Source of the DNA: Micromonospora_G sp040676775
GTDB taxonomy: Bacteria; Actinomycetota; Actinomycetes; Mycobacteriales; Micromonosporaceae
Assembly (NCBI RefSeq): GCF_040676775.1
Contig: NZ_JBFAPP010000004.1
Coordinates: 310,001 to 374,000 of the forward strand
Reading direction: 5' to 3'
Length of the DNA stretch: 64,000 nucleotides
Shown: one piece after another, positions 17,317-26,620 of the stretch
How positions within the stretch are numbered: the stretch's first letter is position 1
Layout of the letters: the number at the start of each line of letters is the position of its first letter
Position numbers and translations under genes: made by a program
Notes under the pieces: generated by a model
Databases searched by the model: none
Seen by the model: only the letters and a program-made list of their open reading frames with translations
What the model was told of the DNA's origin: nothing

Positions 17317-20300
17317 ATGGACCGGCGTCCGGCGATTAAGTTTCCGGAGTCCGATCTCCGGCAGGTCGATACCGGCCGGGACGACAACTTCGATCCCACG
17401 AGCGACGACGACGGCCACGGCCCTCGTGTCGAGGGCGGGGTTACGGGTGCCAGCGTCGACACCCTTTACGATCTGGGACTGCCACCGGACGCGTTGACCG
17501 ACGACGTCGAGGACGCCGATCTCGACGAGCCGGTACCGAACGCGGAGCGGCTCGTCGCGCAGGCGGTGGCGCTCGCTGGTAACGATCACGACGTGGCCAC
17601 CCTGGTCGACCGGTTCTGGCGGTTCGCGCCGGACGAGGAGCTGATCGGGTTCACCGCCGCGGAGATGCTCGCCGCCGCCCAGGCACACCGTGACCTGGCC
17701 CAGCAGCGGGTGCCGGGCGAGCTGAAGCTACGCATCCACGAGCCGGCCCCGGAACAGCAGCACACCGTGATCGAAATCGTCACGGACGACATGCCGTTCC
17801 TGGTCGACTCGGTGACGGCGCTGCTCACTGCCCAGCACCTCGACCTGCACATGCTGATCCACCCACTGGTCGTGGTACGCCGGGAGCCGCTCGGCCGGCT
17901 CGCCGAGGTCGCCGCCGACGTGGAGCCGGACGACGCGATCGACGGCGACGTGGTGGAGAGCTGGATGCGGATCGAGATCGATCCGGTCCGGGACGCGGCT
18001 GCCCGCGACAAACTCCGCAGCGAATTGCAGCGGGTGCTCACCGACGTGCGCGAGGCGGTGGAGGACTGGCCGAAGATGCGGCAGCGGGCGCTCGCGCTCG
18101 CCGACGAGTTGGCCGCCGCCCGTACGTCGCAGACCCGGCCGCCGGTGCCGGAGAAGGACATCACCGACTCGGTGGAACTGCTCCGCTGGCTGGCCCACGA
18201 GCACTTCACCTTCCTCGGTTACCGGGAGTACCGGCTGGTCGACACGGACGGCGCGGACACCGCCGGTGCCGAGCAGGCGCTGGAGGCGGTGCTCGGCACC
18301 GGTCTGGGCATCCTGCGGCAGGACTCGACGGCGCCCCGGGCGCTCACCTCGATGACGCCGGAGGCGCACGACAAGGTGCTGGAAAAGCGCCTGTTGATCA
18401 TCACGAAGGCGAACTCACGGGCCACCGTGCACCGGTCCGCCTACCTCGACTACATCGGCTTCAAGATCTTCAACGACGCGGGTGAGGTGGTCGGCGAGCG
18501 ACGCTTCCTCGGCCTCTTCTCCACCTCGGCGTACCGGACCAGCGTCCGGGAGCTGCCGGTCGTCCGCCGCAAGGTCGCCGAGGTGCTGGACCGCTCCGGG
18601 CTGAGCCCGCGCAGCCACTCCGGCAAGGACCTGCTCCAGATCCTGGAGACGTACCCGCGCGACGAGCTGTTCCAGATCAAGACCGACGACCTGTACCACG
18701 CGGTGATCGGCGTACTGCGGATGGCGGGGCGCCGACAACTGCGGCTGTTCCTGCGCAGGGACGGTTACGGCCGGTTCATCTCCTGCCTGATCTACCTGCC
18801 CCGGGACCGGTTCACCACCCAGAACCGGCTGCGCATGCAGGAGATCCTGCTGCGTGAGCTGAACGGCATCGGGGTGGACTACACCACCCGGGTCACCGAG
18901 TCGATGCTCGCCCGGGTCCACTTCATCGTCCGTACCGATCCGTCGAACCCGCCCGGCGGGGTCGACGCGGACCTGCTCGCCGAACGGCTCGCCGACGCCA
19001 CCCGGCTCTGGGACGACGACTACCGCCTCGTCCTCGAACGCAAGCTCGGCGACGAGCAGGCCAAGCGCCTGTTCAGCCGGTACTCCGACGCCTTCCCCGA
19101 GGGCTACAAGGACGACCACACGCCGTACGAGGCGATGAAGGACCTGGCCAAGCTCGAACTGCTGGAGGAACCCGGCCAACTGGCCATGCACATGTTCCGC
19201 AAGCAGCGCTCGCCCCGGCCGGGCAGCGGTGGCGTCCCCTCCGACGAGGAGTTGGAGGTCAGGTTCAAGGTCTACCGGTACGGCGAGCCGATGGTGCTCT
19301 CCGCCGTCCTGCCCGTGCTGCACTCGCTCGGCGTGAGCGTCGTCGACGAGCACCCGTACGAGGTGGACCGGGTCGACGGCCGGATCTACCTGTACGACTT
19401 CGGCCTGCACCTGCAGGACGGCGCACGCGACCTCGCCGAGGTACGCCCACACGTGGAGAACGCGTTCTCCGCCACCTGGCGCGGCGAGGCCGAGGTGGAC
19501 GGCTTCAACGAGTTGGTCCTGCGCGGTGGCCTCACCTGGCGGCAGGTGGTGGTGCTGCGGGCGTACGCGAAGTACCTGCGCCAGGCCGGCACGGTCTTCT
19601 CCCAGGAGTACATGGAGTCGACGTTCATCGCGTACCCGGAGATCGCCGGCCTGCTGGTCCAGCTCTTCGAGGTCCGGTTCTCGCCGTCGTCGCAGCTCGA
19701 CGCGAGCCAGCGCGAGGTGCAGAGCAAGCAGTTGGTGGAGAGCATCGGCGACGCGCTGGACGAGGTGACCAGCCTCGACCAGGACCGGATCCTGCGCTCG
19801 TACCTGACGCTGATCCAGGCGACCCTGCGGACCAGCTTCTACCAGCGGGCCACCGACGGGCGCCCCAAGGCGTACGTGGCGTTCAAGCTCGACCCGCAGG
19901 CGATTCCGGAGCTGCCGGCACCCCGCCCGAAGTACGAGATCTTCGTATACTCGCCCCGGTTCGAGGGTGTGCACCTGCGGTTCGGGCCGGTGGCCCGGGG
20001 CGGGTTGCGCTGGTCCGACCGGCGCGAGGACTTCCGTACCGAGGTGCTGGGCCTGGTGAAGGCGCAGATGGTGAAGAACGCGGTGATCGTGCCGGTCGGC
20101 GCCAAGGGCGGCTTCGTGCTGAAGCAGAAGCCGGGGGACCGGGACGAGGCCGTCATCTGCTACAAGGAGTTCATCTCCGCCCTGCTCGACGTCACCGACA
20201 ACCTGGTCGGTGGGCAGATCGTGCCACCGCGCGAGGTGGTCCGGCACGACGGCGACGACCCGTACCTGGTGGTCGCTGCGGACAAGGGCACCGCGACGTT

Positions 20301-22386
20301 CTCCGACATCGCCAACGAGATCTCGGTGTCGCACGGCTTCTGGCTGGCCGACGCGTTCGCCTCCGGCGGTTCCGCCGGTTACGACCACAAGAAGATGGGC
20401 ATCACCGCGCGTGGTGCCTGGGAGTCCGTCAAGCGGCACTTCCGCGACATGGGCATCGACACCCAGAGCCAGGACTTCACCGTGGTCGGCGTCGGTGACA
20501 TGTCCGGTGACGTGTTCGGTAACGGGATGCTGCTCTCCGAGCACATCAAGCTGGTGGCTGCGTTCGACCACCGACACATCATCCTGGACCCGGATCCGGA
20601 CCCGGCGGTCTCGTTCGCCGAACGGCGGCGGCTGTTCGACCTGCCGCGCTCGTCGTGGGAGGACTACGACACCAGCCTGATCTCCGAAGGCGGCGGCATC
20701 TTCCCGCGTACGTCGAAGACGATCCCGGTCACGCCGCAGGTACGTGCGGTGCTCGCCCTCGACGAGGGTATCGACAGCATCTCGCCGCAGGACCTGATGA
20801 AGGCGATCCTGACCGCACCGGTCGACCTGTTCTGGAACGGCGGCATCGGCACCTACGTCAAGGGTGCCGCCGAGTCGAACGGCCAGGTGGGCGACAAGTC
20901 CAACGACGCGATCCGGGTCGACGGCAAGGCGCTGCGCGCCAAGGTCGTCGGCGAGGGCGGCAACCTCGGCTTCACCCAGCTCGGCCGGATCGAGTACGCC
21001 CTGGCCGGCGGCCGGATGTACACCGACTTCATCGACAACGCGGCCGGGGTGGACACCTCCGACCACGAGGTCAACATCAAGATCCTGCTCGGTGCCGCGG
21101 TCGCGGACGGCGAGCTGACCGTACCCGAGCGCGACGAACTGCTCGCCGAGATGACCGACGAGATCGCCGAGCACGTGCTCCGGGACAACTACGACCAGGC
21201 CCGCGCCATCGGTAACGCCCAGGCTCAGGCGGCGTCGCTGCTGCCGGTGCACCGCCGGATGATCAGCGACCTGGAGAAGTCCGGTGCGCTCAACCGGGCG
21301 CTGGAGGCGTTGCCACCGGACGAGGAACTGGCGGTACGGACCGAGTCCGGACTGACCGCGCCCGAGTTCGCGGTGCTGCTCGCGTACGTGAAGATCGTGC
21401 TGGAGCGGGAGATCCTGGCCGACGGCCTGCCGGACGAGCCCTGGACGGCCGACGTGCTCGCCGGCTACTTCCCGAGCCCGTTGCGTGAGCGCTTCGGCAG
21501 CCGGATGGCCGACCACCGGCTGCACCGGGACATCGTCACGACCGTGCTGGTGAACGAGGCCGTCAACCGAGGCGGCATCTCGTTCATCTACCGGGTGGTG
21601 GAGGAGACAGCCGCCTCCGCGGCCGACGTGATCCGGGCGTACGTGGTGGTCCGGGACGTGTTCAAGCTGCGCGAGATCTGGGCCGCCGTCGAGGACCTGG
21701 ACAACAAGGTCCCGACCGAGGTGCAGACCGGCGTCTACCTGGACACCCGGCGACTGCTCGACCGGGCGGTGCGCTGGCTGGTCACCAACCGGCGCTCGCC
21801 GATCGACGTACCCGCCGAGATCGCCCGGCTGCGCGACGGCGTCTCCCGGCTGCTGCCGGAGCTGGACCAGCTCTTCTGCGGTTCGGAGCGGCAGGCGTTG
21901 GACGCGCACGTCGACCTGCTGATGTCGCGCGGCATCGAGCGTCCGCTGGCCCAGCAGGTCACCCGACTGATGTACAGCTTCGGTCTGCTCGACGTGGTGG
22001 AGACCGCGGCGACCAACGGCCGGGACGTCGCCGAGGTGGCCTCGGTCTACTTCGTCCTCTCCGACCGGTTCCGGGTCGACGCGCTGCTGTCGAAGATCTC
22101 GCTGTTGCCACGGGAGGACCGCTGGCAGACCCTGGCCCGGATGGCGCTCCGCTACGACCTGTACGCGGCGCTCGCCGCACTCACCGCCGAGGTGCTCCAC
22201 TCGACCGCCGACTCGGTTCCGGCCGAGCGACGGGTACGCGAGTGGGAGGAGTCGAACGCGACCTCGATCACCCGTACGGAGAAGGCGATGGGCGAGTTCG
22301 ACGAGTCCCGTTCGGATCTGGCCGCGTTGTCCGTACTGCTCCGCCAGATCCGTACCCTCGTCCGCACCTCCGCCGCCAGTAAGTAG
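17317..22386 (+). CDS. gdh: NAD-specific glutamate dehydrogenase, large (180 kDa) class
   Basis: About 1689 residues, matching the L_180 GDH class found in Streptomyces and proteobacteria. A long N-terminal region with ACT-like regulatory segments (for example EIVTDDMPFLVDSVTALL) precedes the catalytic core: GPVARGGLRWSDRREDFRTE, then QMVKNAVIVPVGAKGGFV, and the nucleotide-binding part VVGVGDMSGDVFGNGML, followed by a helical C-terminal region. It oxidatively deaminates glutamate to 2-oxoglutarate and ammonia with NAD, linking amino-acid use to the TCA cycle. The ATG follows GAGGGGAG; the same frame is open 400 codons upstream, but that part is antisense to the PBP gene. Allosteric control by amino acids is known for the class. 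Confidence 0.93.
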   Translation: MDRRPAIKFPESDLRQVDTGRDDNFDPTSDDDGHGPRVEGGVTGASVDTLYDLGLPPDALTDDVEDADLDEPVPNAERLVAQAVALAGNDHDVATLVDRFWRFAPDEELIGFTAAEMLAAAQAHRDLAQQRVPGELKLRIHEPAPEQQHTVIEIVTDDMPFLVDSVTALLTAQHLDLHMLIHPLVVVRREPLGRLAEVAADVEPDDAIDGDVVESWMRIEIDPVRDAAARDKLRSELQRVLTDVREAVEDWPKMRQRALALADELAAARTSQTRPPVPEKDITDSVELLRWLAHEHFTFLGYREYRLVDTDGADTAGAEQALEAVLGTGLGILRQDSTAPRALTSMTPEAHDKVLEKRLLIITKANSRATVHRSAYLDYIGFKIFNDAGEVVGERRFLGLFSTSAYRTSVRELPVVRRKVAEVLDRSGLSPRSHSGKDLLQILETYPRDELFQIKTDDLYHAVIGVLRMAGRRQLRLFLRRDGYGRFISCLIYLPRDRFTTQNRLRMQEILLRELNGIGVDYTTRVTESMLARVHFIVRTDPSNPPGGVDADLLAERLADATRLWDDDYRLVLERKLGDEQAKRLFSRYSDAFPEGYKDDHTPYEAMKDLAKLELLEEPGQLAMHMFRKQRSPRPGSGGVPSDEELEVRFKVYRYGEPMVLSAVLPVLHSLGVSVVDEHPYEVDRVDGRIYLYDFGLHLQDGARDLAEVRPHVENAFSATWRGEAEVDGFNELVLRGGLTWRQVVVLRAYAKYLRQAGTVFSQEYMESTFIAYPEIAGLLVQLFEVRFSPSSQLDASQREVQSKQLVESIGDALDEVTSLDQDRILRSYLTLIQATLRTSFYQRATDGRPKAYVAFKLDPQAIPELPAPRPKYEIFVYSPRFEGVHLRFGPVARGGLRWSDRREDFRTEVLGLVKAQMVKNAVIVPVGAKGGFVLKQKPGDRDEAVICYKEFISALLDVTDNLVGGQIVPPREVVRHDGDDPYLVVAADKGTATFSDIANEISVSHGFWLADAFASGGSAGYDHKKMGITARGAWESVKRHFRDMGIDTQSQDFTVVGVGDMSGDVFGNGMLLSEHIKLVAAFDHRHIILDPDPDPAVSFAERRRLFDLPRSSWEDYDTSLISEGGGIFPRTSKTIPVTPQVRAVLALDEGIDSISPQDLMKAILTAPVDLFWNGGIGTYVKGAAESNGQVGDKSNDAIRVDGKALRAKVVGEGGNLGFTQLGRIEYALAGGRMYTDFIDNAAGVDTSDHEVNIKILLGAAVADGELTVPERDELLAEMTDEIAEHVLRDNYDQARAIGNAQAQAASLLPVHRRMISDLEKSGALNRALEALPPDEELAVRTESGLTAPEFAVLLAYVKIVLEREILADGLPDEPWTADVLAGYFPSPLRERFGSRMADHRLHRDIVTTVLVNEAVNRGGISFIYRVVEETAASAADVIRAYVVVRDVFKLREIWAAVEDLDNKVPTEVQTGVYLDTRRLLDRAVRWLVTNRRSPIDVPAEIARLRDGVSRLLPELDQLFCGSERQALDAHVDLLMSRGIERPLAQQVTRLMYSFGLLDVVETAATNGRDVAEVASVYFVLSDRFRVDALLSKISLLPREDRWQTLARMALRYDLYAALAALTAEVLHSTADSVPAERRVREWEESNATSITRTEKAMGEFDESRSDLAALSVLLRQIRTLVRTSAASK

Positions 22387-22430
22387 GCCCCACACCGCAC
22401 ACGCCTGACAACTGCACAGTTTCAGTGATT

Positions 22431-22460
22431 GAGTGGTTATCCCGTCGCGGATAACCACTC
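22431..22460 (+). terminator. Terminator after gdh
   Basis: GAGTGGTTATCC and GGATAACCACTC form a perfect 12-bp stem with a 6-nt loop, followed by TTTCTCT. It is a canonical intrinsic terminator. Confidence 0.9.
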
Positions 22461-22714
22461 TTTCTCTGTATCTGTTGTCGGGGCTGACCCGGGTGTCGGG
22501 TGTGCGAGGTTTTTGGGCTTGATCAACTCTCGTCGGAGGCGGGTTGGCGGAATGTTGGCGGGCTGGGGGTGGTTATACATCGCGTACGACCGGAGCAGCG
22601 CCGGGGTTGTGTTCTCGCCTCGTGCCGGCTGTGGCCTCGTATTTCTTCCCGAGTGCAGCGCCGCTTCCCCCTGTGTGCGCGTGCTTGGTACCCCCGATTG
22701 GAAGGTGAACCATC
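22461..22714 (+). promoter_or_regulatory. Upstream region of the lysozyme-like gene
   Basis: About 250 bp between the gdh terminator and the secreted-protein gene, with lower GC than its surroundings. I looked for a c-di-AMP (ydaO-type) riboswitch, common before actinobacterial cell-wall hydrolases, and did not recognise one. The GGAAGGTGAACC ribosome-binding site lies at its end. Confidence 0.35.
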
Positions 22715-23341
22715 GTGAAGACGACTTTCACCGCTGTTACCAAGACTTCGTTTGTTCGTAAGACCGCTCTGGGTGTTGCCAGTCTGGCGTTTGTTGGTGG
22801 TGCGGTTGCGGGGCCTGTGGGTCACGTGTTCGCGTCCCCGGCTGAGCATGCTGCCCCGGCGATGACCACGGTCGCGCAGGTGACGGCCGACAAGCCGGGT
22901 ATGGACAAGCTCGTGCCGCATGGTACGCAGGGTGCGCAGTCGAGCATCGACCTGAGCAAGGAGCAGCTCGCTAACGCCAAGGCCATCACGGACACGGCGA
23001 AGAAGCTGGGTATGGGTGAGCGTGGTGCGGTGATTGCGGTTGCGACCTCGATGCAGGAGTCGAAGCTGGAGAACCTGGGTCATCTGGGTGACATGAACGA
23101 CCATGACTCGCTGGGTCTGTTCCAGCAGCGACCCAGTTCGGGTTGGGGTTCGCCGGAGCAGATCACGGACCCGACCTACGCTTCGACCGCGTTCTTGAAG
23201 AACCTGAAGCAGGTTGATGGTTGGCAGGATATGCCGCTGACGGATGCGGCGCAGAAGGTTCAGGTGTCGGCGTTCCCGGATGCGTACGCGCAGTGGGAGA
23301 ACCAGGCCGCGCACATCGTGCAGGACGTCTGGACCAAGTAA
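22715..23341 (+). CDS. Secreted lysozyme-like (transglycosylase-fold) protein
   Basis: 208 residues. An N-terminal signal peptide (KTALGVASLAFVGGAVAGPV, cleavage near FASPA) is followed by a linker and, from about residue 85, a lysozyme-like domain: AKKLGMGERGAVIAVATSMQES with the probable catalytic Glu, then DSLGLFQQRPSSGWG and a DAYAQWENQA tail. This domain occurs in actinobacterial cell-wall hydrolases and conjugation-linked transglycosylases, so peptidoglycan cleavage outside the cell is the likely role. Codon use differs from the neighbours, with many T-ending codons (GTT, GGT, GCT). The GTG start has a good GGAAGG site. A strong terminator follows, so it is probably monocistronic. Confidence 0.75.
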   Translation: MKTTFTAVTKTSFVRKTALGVASLAFVGGAVAGPVGHVFASPAEHAAPAMTTVAQVTADKPGMDKLVPHGTQGAQSSIDLSKEQLANAKAITDTAKKLGMGERGAVIAVATSMQESKLENLGHLGDMNDHDSLGLFQQRPSSGWGSPEQITDPTYASTAFLKNLKQVDGWQDMPLTDAAQKVQVSAFPDAYAQWENQAAHIVQDVWTK

Positions 23342-23348
23342 GCAACAA

Positions 23349-23390
23349 GCCAATGGCCGGGTCCCGTAGTTCGGGGACCCGGCCATTGGC
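23349..23390. terminator. Strong bidirectional terminator
   Basis: A perfect 17-bp stem (GCCAATGGCCGGGTCCC with its complement, 8-nt loop) lies between the convergent lysozyme-like and phytase-like genes. Confidence 0.92.
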
Positions 23391-23408
23391 GTCTGTCGAG
23401 TACGGGAC

Positions 23409-25712
23409 CTATCGCTGGTCGAAGACCCGCTTGCTCGTACCGAGGTGCAGGAACACCGTCTCACCGGTGGCGTCCTGGACCGCGTCGTTGTCGGTGATCG
23501 CGTAGACCTGACCGTCACCGGCAACGGTCATACCCTCGAGCTTCTCCTGGGTCCAGCCGTTCGTCGCCCGCAGGTCGGGCAGCACGTCGTACGCCAGGGT
23601 CTTGGGCAGGACCCGCAGCGGACCCGGCGCCGCGGCGGTACGCGGCAGGTCCACGGTGTAGATCCGCTTGATCTTGGCGGCCGGACCGTTGAGCTTGTCC
23701 CGCTCGATCACCGCGAGCTTGTCGCCGACCACGGTGATCTCGGAGAGGCCGATCCAGTCACCGGCCGTGCTGGTGCTGGCCAGCCGGTAGCCGAACCAGC
23801 TCCAGGTGCCCGCCGACACGTCGTAGCGACCGAGCCGGACAGTGCCGGCCGGGTCGGTGGCGACCTCCCGCTGCAGGGCGGCCCAGACCACCTCGCGGCC
23901 ACGCGAGTCGGTGGTCGCGGTGACACCCTCGAAGCCCTGCTTGGCCAGGCCGGCGGCAACCTCTGCCGGCAGTTCCACCACCTGCTGGGTCACGCCCTTG
24001 CGGTCGAGCCGGACCAGCTTGTTACCGGCACCGGTGGTGCCCTCGACGGCGAGCCAGAAGCCACCCTGCGGGCGGGCGTAGATGCCCTCCGCGTCGTAGC
24101 CGACCGGCTTGCCGGCGGCGTCCGAGACGGTCAGCGCGGTGGTGATGACCGCTGGCGTGCTGGTCGGGTCGACGGTGAGGATCCGGGTCGGCGTGTACGC
24201 GGCGTCGGTGACGCTGTAGAGCAGGTGCGACTTGCCGGGTACGGCCGACAGCGCGCCGAGCGCACCCCAGCCGATCGGCGCCTTCGCCTTGTCGGCGGAG
24301 ACGATGGTCGGGAAGGCGGGCTTGCCCTTGCCGAGCTGGTACACGGTGACCGAGGCCCGTACGCCGACCTCGGCGTCGTCCTCCTCGCTGGAGATCGCGA
24401 GCAGGTTGCGCCCCGGGATCGGCAGCAGTCCCTCCGGACCGTTGGTGGCCGGCAGCACCTGCTTGAAGACCGGCTTGGTCGGCCGGCTGACGTCGTAGAC
24501 GGCGACGAAGTTGCTCCGCTCCGAGCCGACGAAGGCGTACCGGACGCCGTTGTACTCGGCGATCGCGACACCCTCCGGCTCGGTGCCCTTGTTCTCCGCG
24601 CGGTCCTCGTTGTGCAGGCCGTACGTGACGGCCAGCCGCTCGAAGCTGTTGCCGGCGTCCCAGGCCACCCGCCCGGTACGGCCGTCGAAGACGGTCCAGC
24701 CCCGGGTGCCGCCCCGCCAGTCGCCCTCGTTCGCGGTGGCCAGGTAGTGGTTGTCGATCCACGCCACGGCGTCGGGCTCGCGCGGGACGTCGGTGATCGA
24801 GCCGGTCAGGTCGATCGCGCCGTCCTCGACCGTGTCGATGCCGCTGACCGAGGCAGTACCCGCGCTGAAGACGCGGATGATCCGACCGGTCGGCAGGTCG
24901 ACGATGGCAACGCCGTTGTTCTCCTGAAGGGTGACCGCGACCTCGTTGTCTCCGTTGATGGAGACGTACTCCGGTTCGGGGTCGGTCGGTGCGGCGAAGC
25001 CGGCGCTGACGAACGAGGGCAGCGCCTGGCCGTCGGCGGCGGTGAACGCCACCGGCCGGGTCTTCCAGCGGCTGGGGTTGTTGCCGGCCAGGTCGACGAT
25101 CTGGAGGAAACCGGCCGGGGCCTGCGGCAGGTCACCCTCCTCGCCTCCGGGCGGGGCCACCTCCTCGTCGCGCTCGTTCTCGATCGCGATGGCGGCGTAC
25201 CGCTTGTCCTTGCTGATCGCGATGGAGTCGGGCTGGCCGCCGAGGTCGAAGCTCGCCACCCGCTGCCGGGTACGCAGCGCGATCACGTCCAGCCGGCCGG
25301 ACGGTGCGGTGAAGCTCGGGCTGGTGTTCACCACGACCAGCACGTACTGGCCGACCACGGCGACCGAGGTCGGCTCGTCTTCCGCGTCGCCGAGCTGGTC
25401 GAGGGCGAGGGTGCCCAGGCCACGGGGCTTGTCGGGGTTGCTCAGGTCGAGGAAACCGATCCGCCGGGCCAGCGCGTCGGTGTAGATCAGCGTCCGGCCG
25501 TCCTCGCTGACCGCCGAGATCTCGGCGACGGTCGGGGTGGCCGGGTCCTCGCCCGCGGGCCGGTTCTGGAACACCGGGTAGGTGGCGGTCCGGTCGAACG
25601 ACAGCGGTTGCCGGTCGGACTTCTGGTGCGCGGTGGCCGCTCCCGCACCGCCGAGGGTGCTGGCGGCGACGGCCGCGACGGTGAGCGCCGTATATAGCTT
25701 TCTGGCAGGCAT
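23409..25712 (-). CDS. Secreted beta-propeller protein with phytase-like esterase domain
   Basis: 767 residues with a Sec signal peptide (ARKLYTALTVAAVAASTLGG, cleavage after ATAHQ). The N-terminal two-thirds reads as propeller blades (RTLIYTDALARRIGFLDL, LPTGRIIRVFSAG, GPEGLLPIPGRNLLAIS). The C-terminal part (about 480-760) matches the esterase-like-activity-of-phytase family, with YDAEGIYARPQGGFWLAVEG, GFEGVTATTD and KLEGMTVAGDGQVYAITDND. It is probably an extracellular phosphoesterase or metal-dependent hydrolase; the substrate is unknown. The ATG is preferred over the TTG one codon earlier because GGAG lies 5 nt before it. It is read in the same direction as the sortase genes but 170 bp away, with no sorting motif. 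Confidence 0.75.
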   Translation of the reverse strand: MPARKLYTALTVAAVAASTLGGAGAATAHQKSDRQPLSFDRTATYPVFQNRPAGEDPATPTVAEISAVSEDGRTLIYTDALARRIGFLDLSNPDKPRGLGTLALDQLGDAEDEPTSVAVVGQYVLVVVNTSPSFTAPSGRLDVIALRTRQRVASFDLGGQPDSIAISKDKRYAAIAIENERDEEVAPPGGEEGDLPQAPAGFLQIVDLAGNNPSRWKTRPVAFTAADGQALPSFVSAGFAAPTDPEPEYVSINGDNEVAVTLQENNGVAIVDLPTGRIIRVFSAGTASVSGIDTVEDGAIDLTGSITDVPREPDAVAWIDNHYLATANEGDWRGGTRGWTVFDGRTGRVAWDAGNSFERLAVTYGLHNEDRAENKGTEPEGVAIAEYNGVRYAFVGSERSNFVAVYDVSRPTKPVFKQVLPATNGPEGLLPIPGRNLLAISSEEDDAEVGVRASVTVYQLGKGKPAFPTIVSADKAKAPIGWGALGALSAVPGKSHLLYSVTDAAYTPTRILTVDPTSTPAVITTALTVSDAAGKPVGYDAEGIYARPQGGFWLAVEGTTGAGNKLVRLDRKGVTQQVVELPAEVAAGLAKQGFEGVTATTDSRGREVVWAALQREVATDPAGTVRLGRYDVSAGTWSWFGYRLASTSTAGDWIGLSEITVVGDKLAVIERDKLNGPAAKIKRIYTVDLPRTAAAPGPLRVLPKTLAYDVLPDLRATNGWTQEKLEGMTVAGDGQVYAITDNDAVQDATGETVFLHLGTSKRVFDQR

Positions 25713-25882
25713 CAAGTCTCCGTTGCTGCTCGGGTCCCGACCATGGAAGTTCGCACGGGCAGGCGAGCGGTAACGATCTCGTGGGTGAACAGTGGGCGAA
25801 GAAAGTCGATCCTGGTCCGGCCCCTGTTGGGGACCCGACCAGGATCGGAAGCACGCACGTCGATTGCTGGTGAAGGCCGGCG

Positions 25883-26620
25883 CTACCGTGCCGTGGCGCC
25901 ACTGGCGGACGCGAACACGATGATGTTGTCCGGGTAGCTGCGCTTCTTCTGGTCGAACCTGCCGCCGCAGGTGACCAGGCGCAGGCCCGCCTTGTCCGAC
26001 GGTCCGTAGACCAGGTCGGTGGGAAAGGCGGTCTTCGGGTACGCCTTGACGCCGTCGACGGTGAACTCGGCGACGCTGCCGTCCTTGCGGGGAACCTGGA
26101 TCTTGTCGCCGGTTTTCAACGCACCGAGCTTGAAGAAGACCGCGGGTCCGGTTTCGTGTGAGTCGACGTGCCCGACGATGACCGCGTTGCCGATCTCGCC
26201 GGGGCTGGGGCCGAGTCGGTACCAGCCCGCGAGTTCGGCCTTGCTCAACGGCGGCACCTCGATCATGCCGGCCTTGTCGACCCCCAGCGACATCAGCTTG
26301 GCCTCGACGCCGATCTTCGGGACGGTGACGCGGGTCGGTTCGGAGCGTGCCATCCCAGTCGGCCGGCTCGCCGAGGGGCTCGGGGCGGGTGCTGACAGGT
26401 CCGGGTCGACCGGCGACGCGGAGGTGTTCGAGCCGACGTACTCGGGCGCGGCCTCCGCCGCGGGCTGGGGCGGCAGTTCCGTGGTCTGGTTCAGCGAGGC
26501 GCCGAGCAGACTGGCCCCGCCCAGCGCGAGTACGGCGACGAGGGCATAGCCGGCGCCGTGCCAGGTGGTCGCGTGGCGGCCGCCGGACCGTCCCCTCGAC
26601 GTCTCAGACGAGTGAGCCAT
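25883..26620 (-). CDS. Class F sortase
   Basis: 245-residue membrane-anchored transpeptidase: N-terminal helix about 24-43, a Pro/Ser-rich linker to about 95, then the sortase barrel. The catalytic triad is visible as His151 (VGHVDS), Cys218 (RLVTCGG) and Arg227 (KKRSYPDN). Sortases cut a C-terminal signal of secreted proteins and attach them to the cell wall. The start lies inside the 3' end of the upstream surface-protein gene (17-bp overlap), so sortase and candidate substrate form one transcript. Class F members in actinobacteria are often solitary; this linkage suggests a dedicated role. Confidence 0.88.
   Translation of the reverse strand: MAHSSETSRGRSGGRHATTWHGAGYALVAVLALGGASLLGASLNQTTELPPQPAAEAAPEYVGSNTSASPVDPDLSAPAPSPSASRPTGMARSEPTRVTVPKIGVEAKLMSLGVDKAGMIEVPPLSKAELAGWYRLGPSPGEIGNAVIVGHVDSHETGPAVFFKLGALKTGDKIQVPRKDGSVAEFTVDGVKAYPKTAFPTDLVYGPSDKAGLRLVTCGGRFDQKKRSYPDNIIVFASASGATAR

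Noticed and set aside
18415..22458. 1347-codon minus-strand open frame opposite glutamate dehydrogenase
   Set aside because: It mirrors the GC-rich codon pattern of gdh, has no recognisable domain, and the sense protein is unmistakable.
23445..25697. 750-codon plus-strand open frame opposite the phytase-like gene
   Set aside because: Composition is His/Arg/Asp/Gly/Val shadow-like; the minus-strand product has a signal peptide and family motifs.
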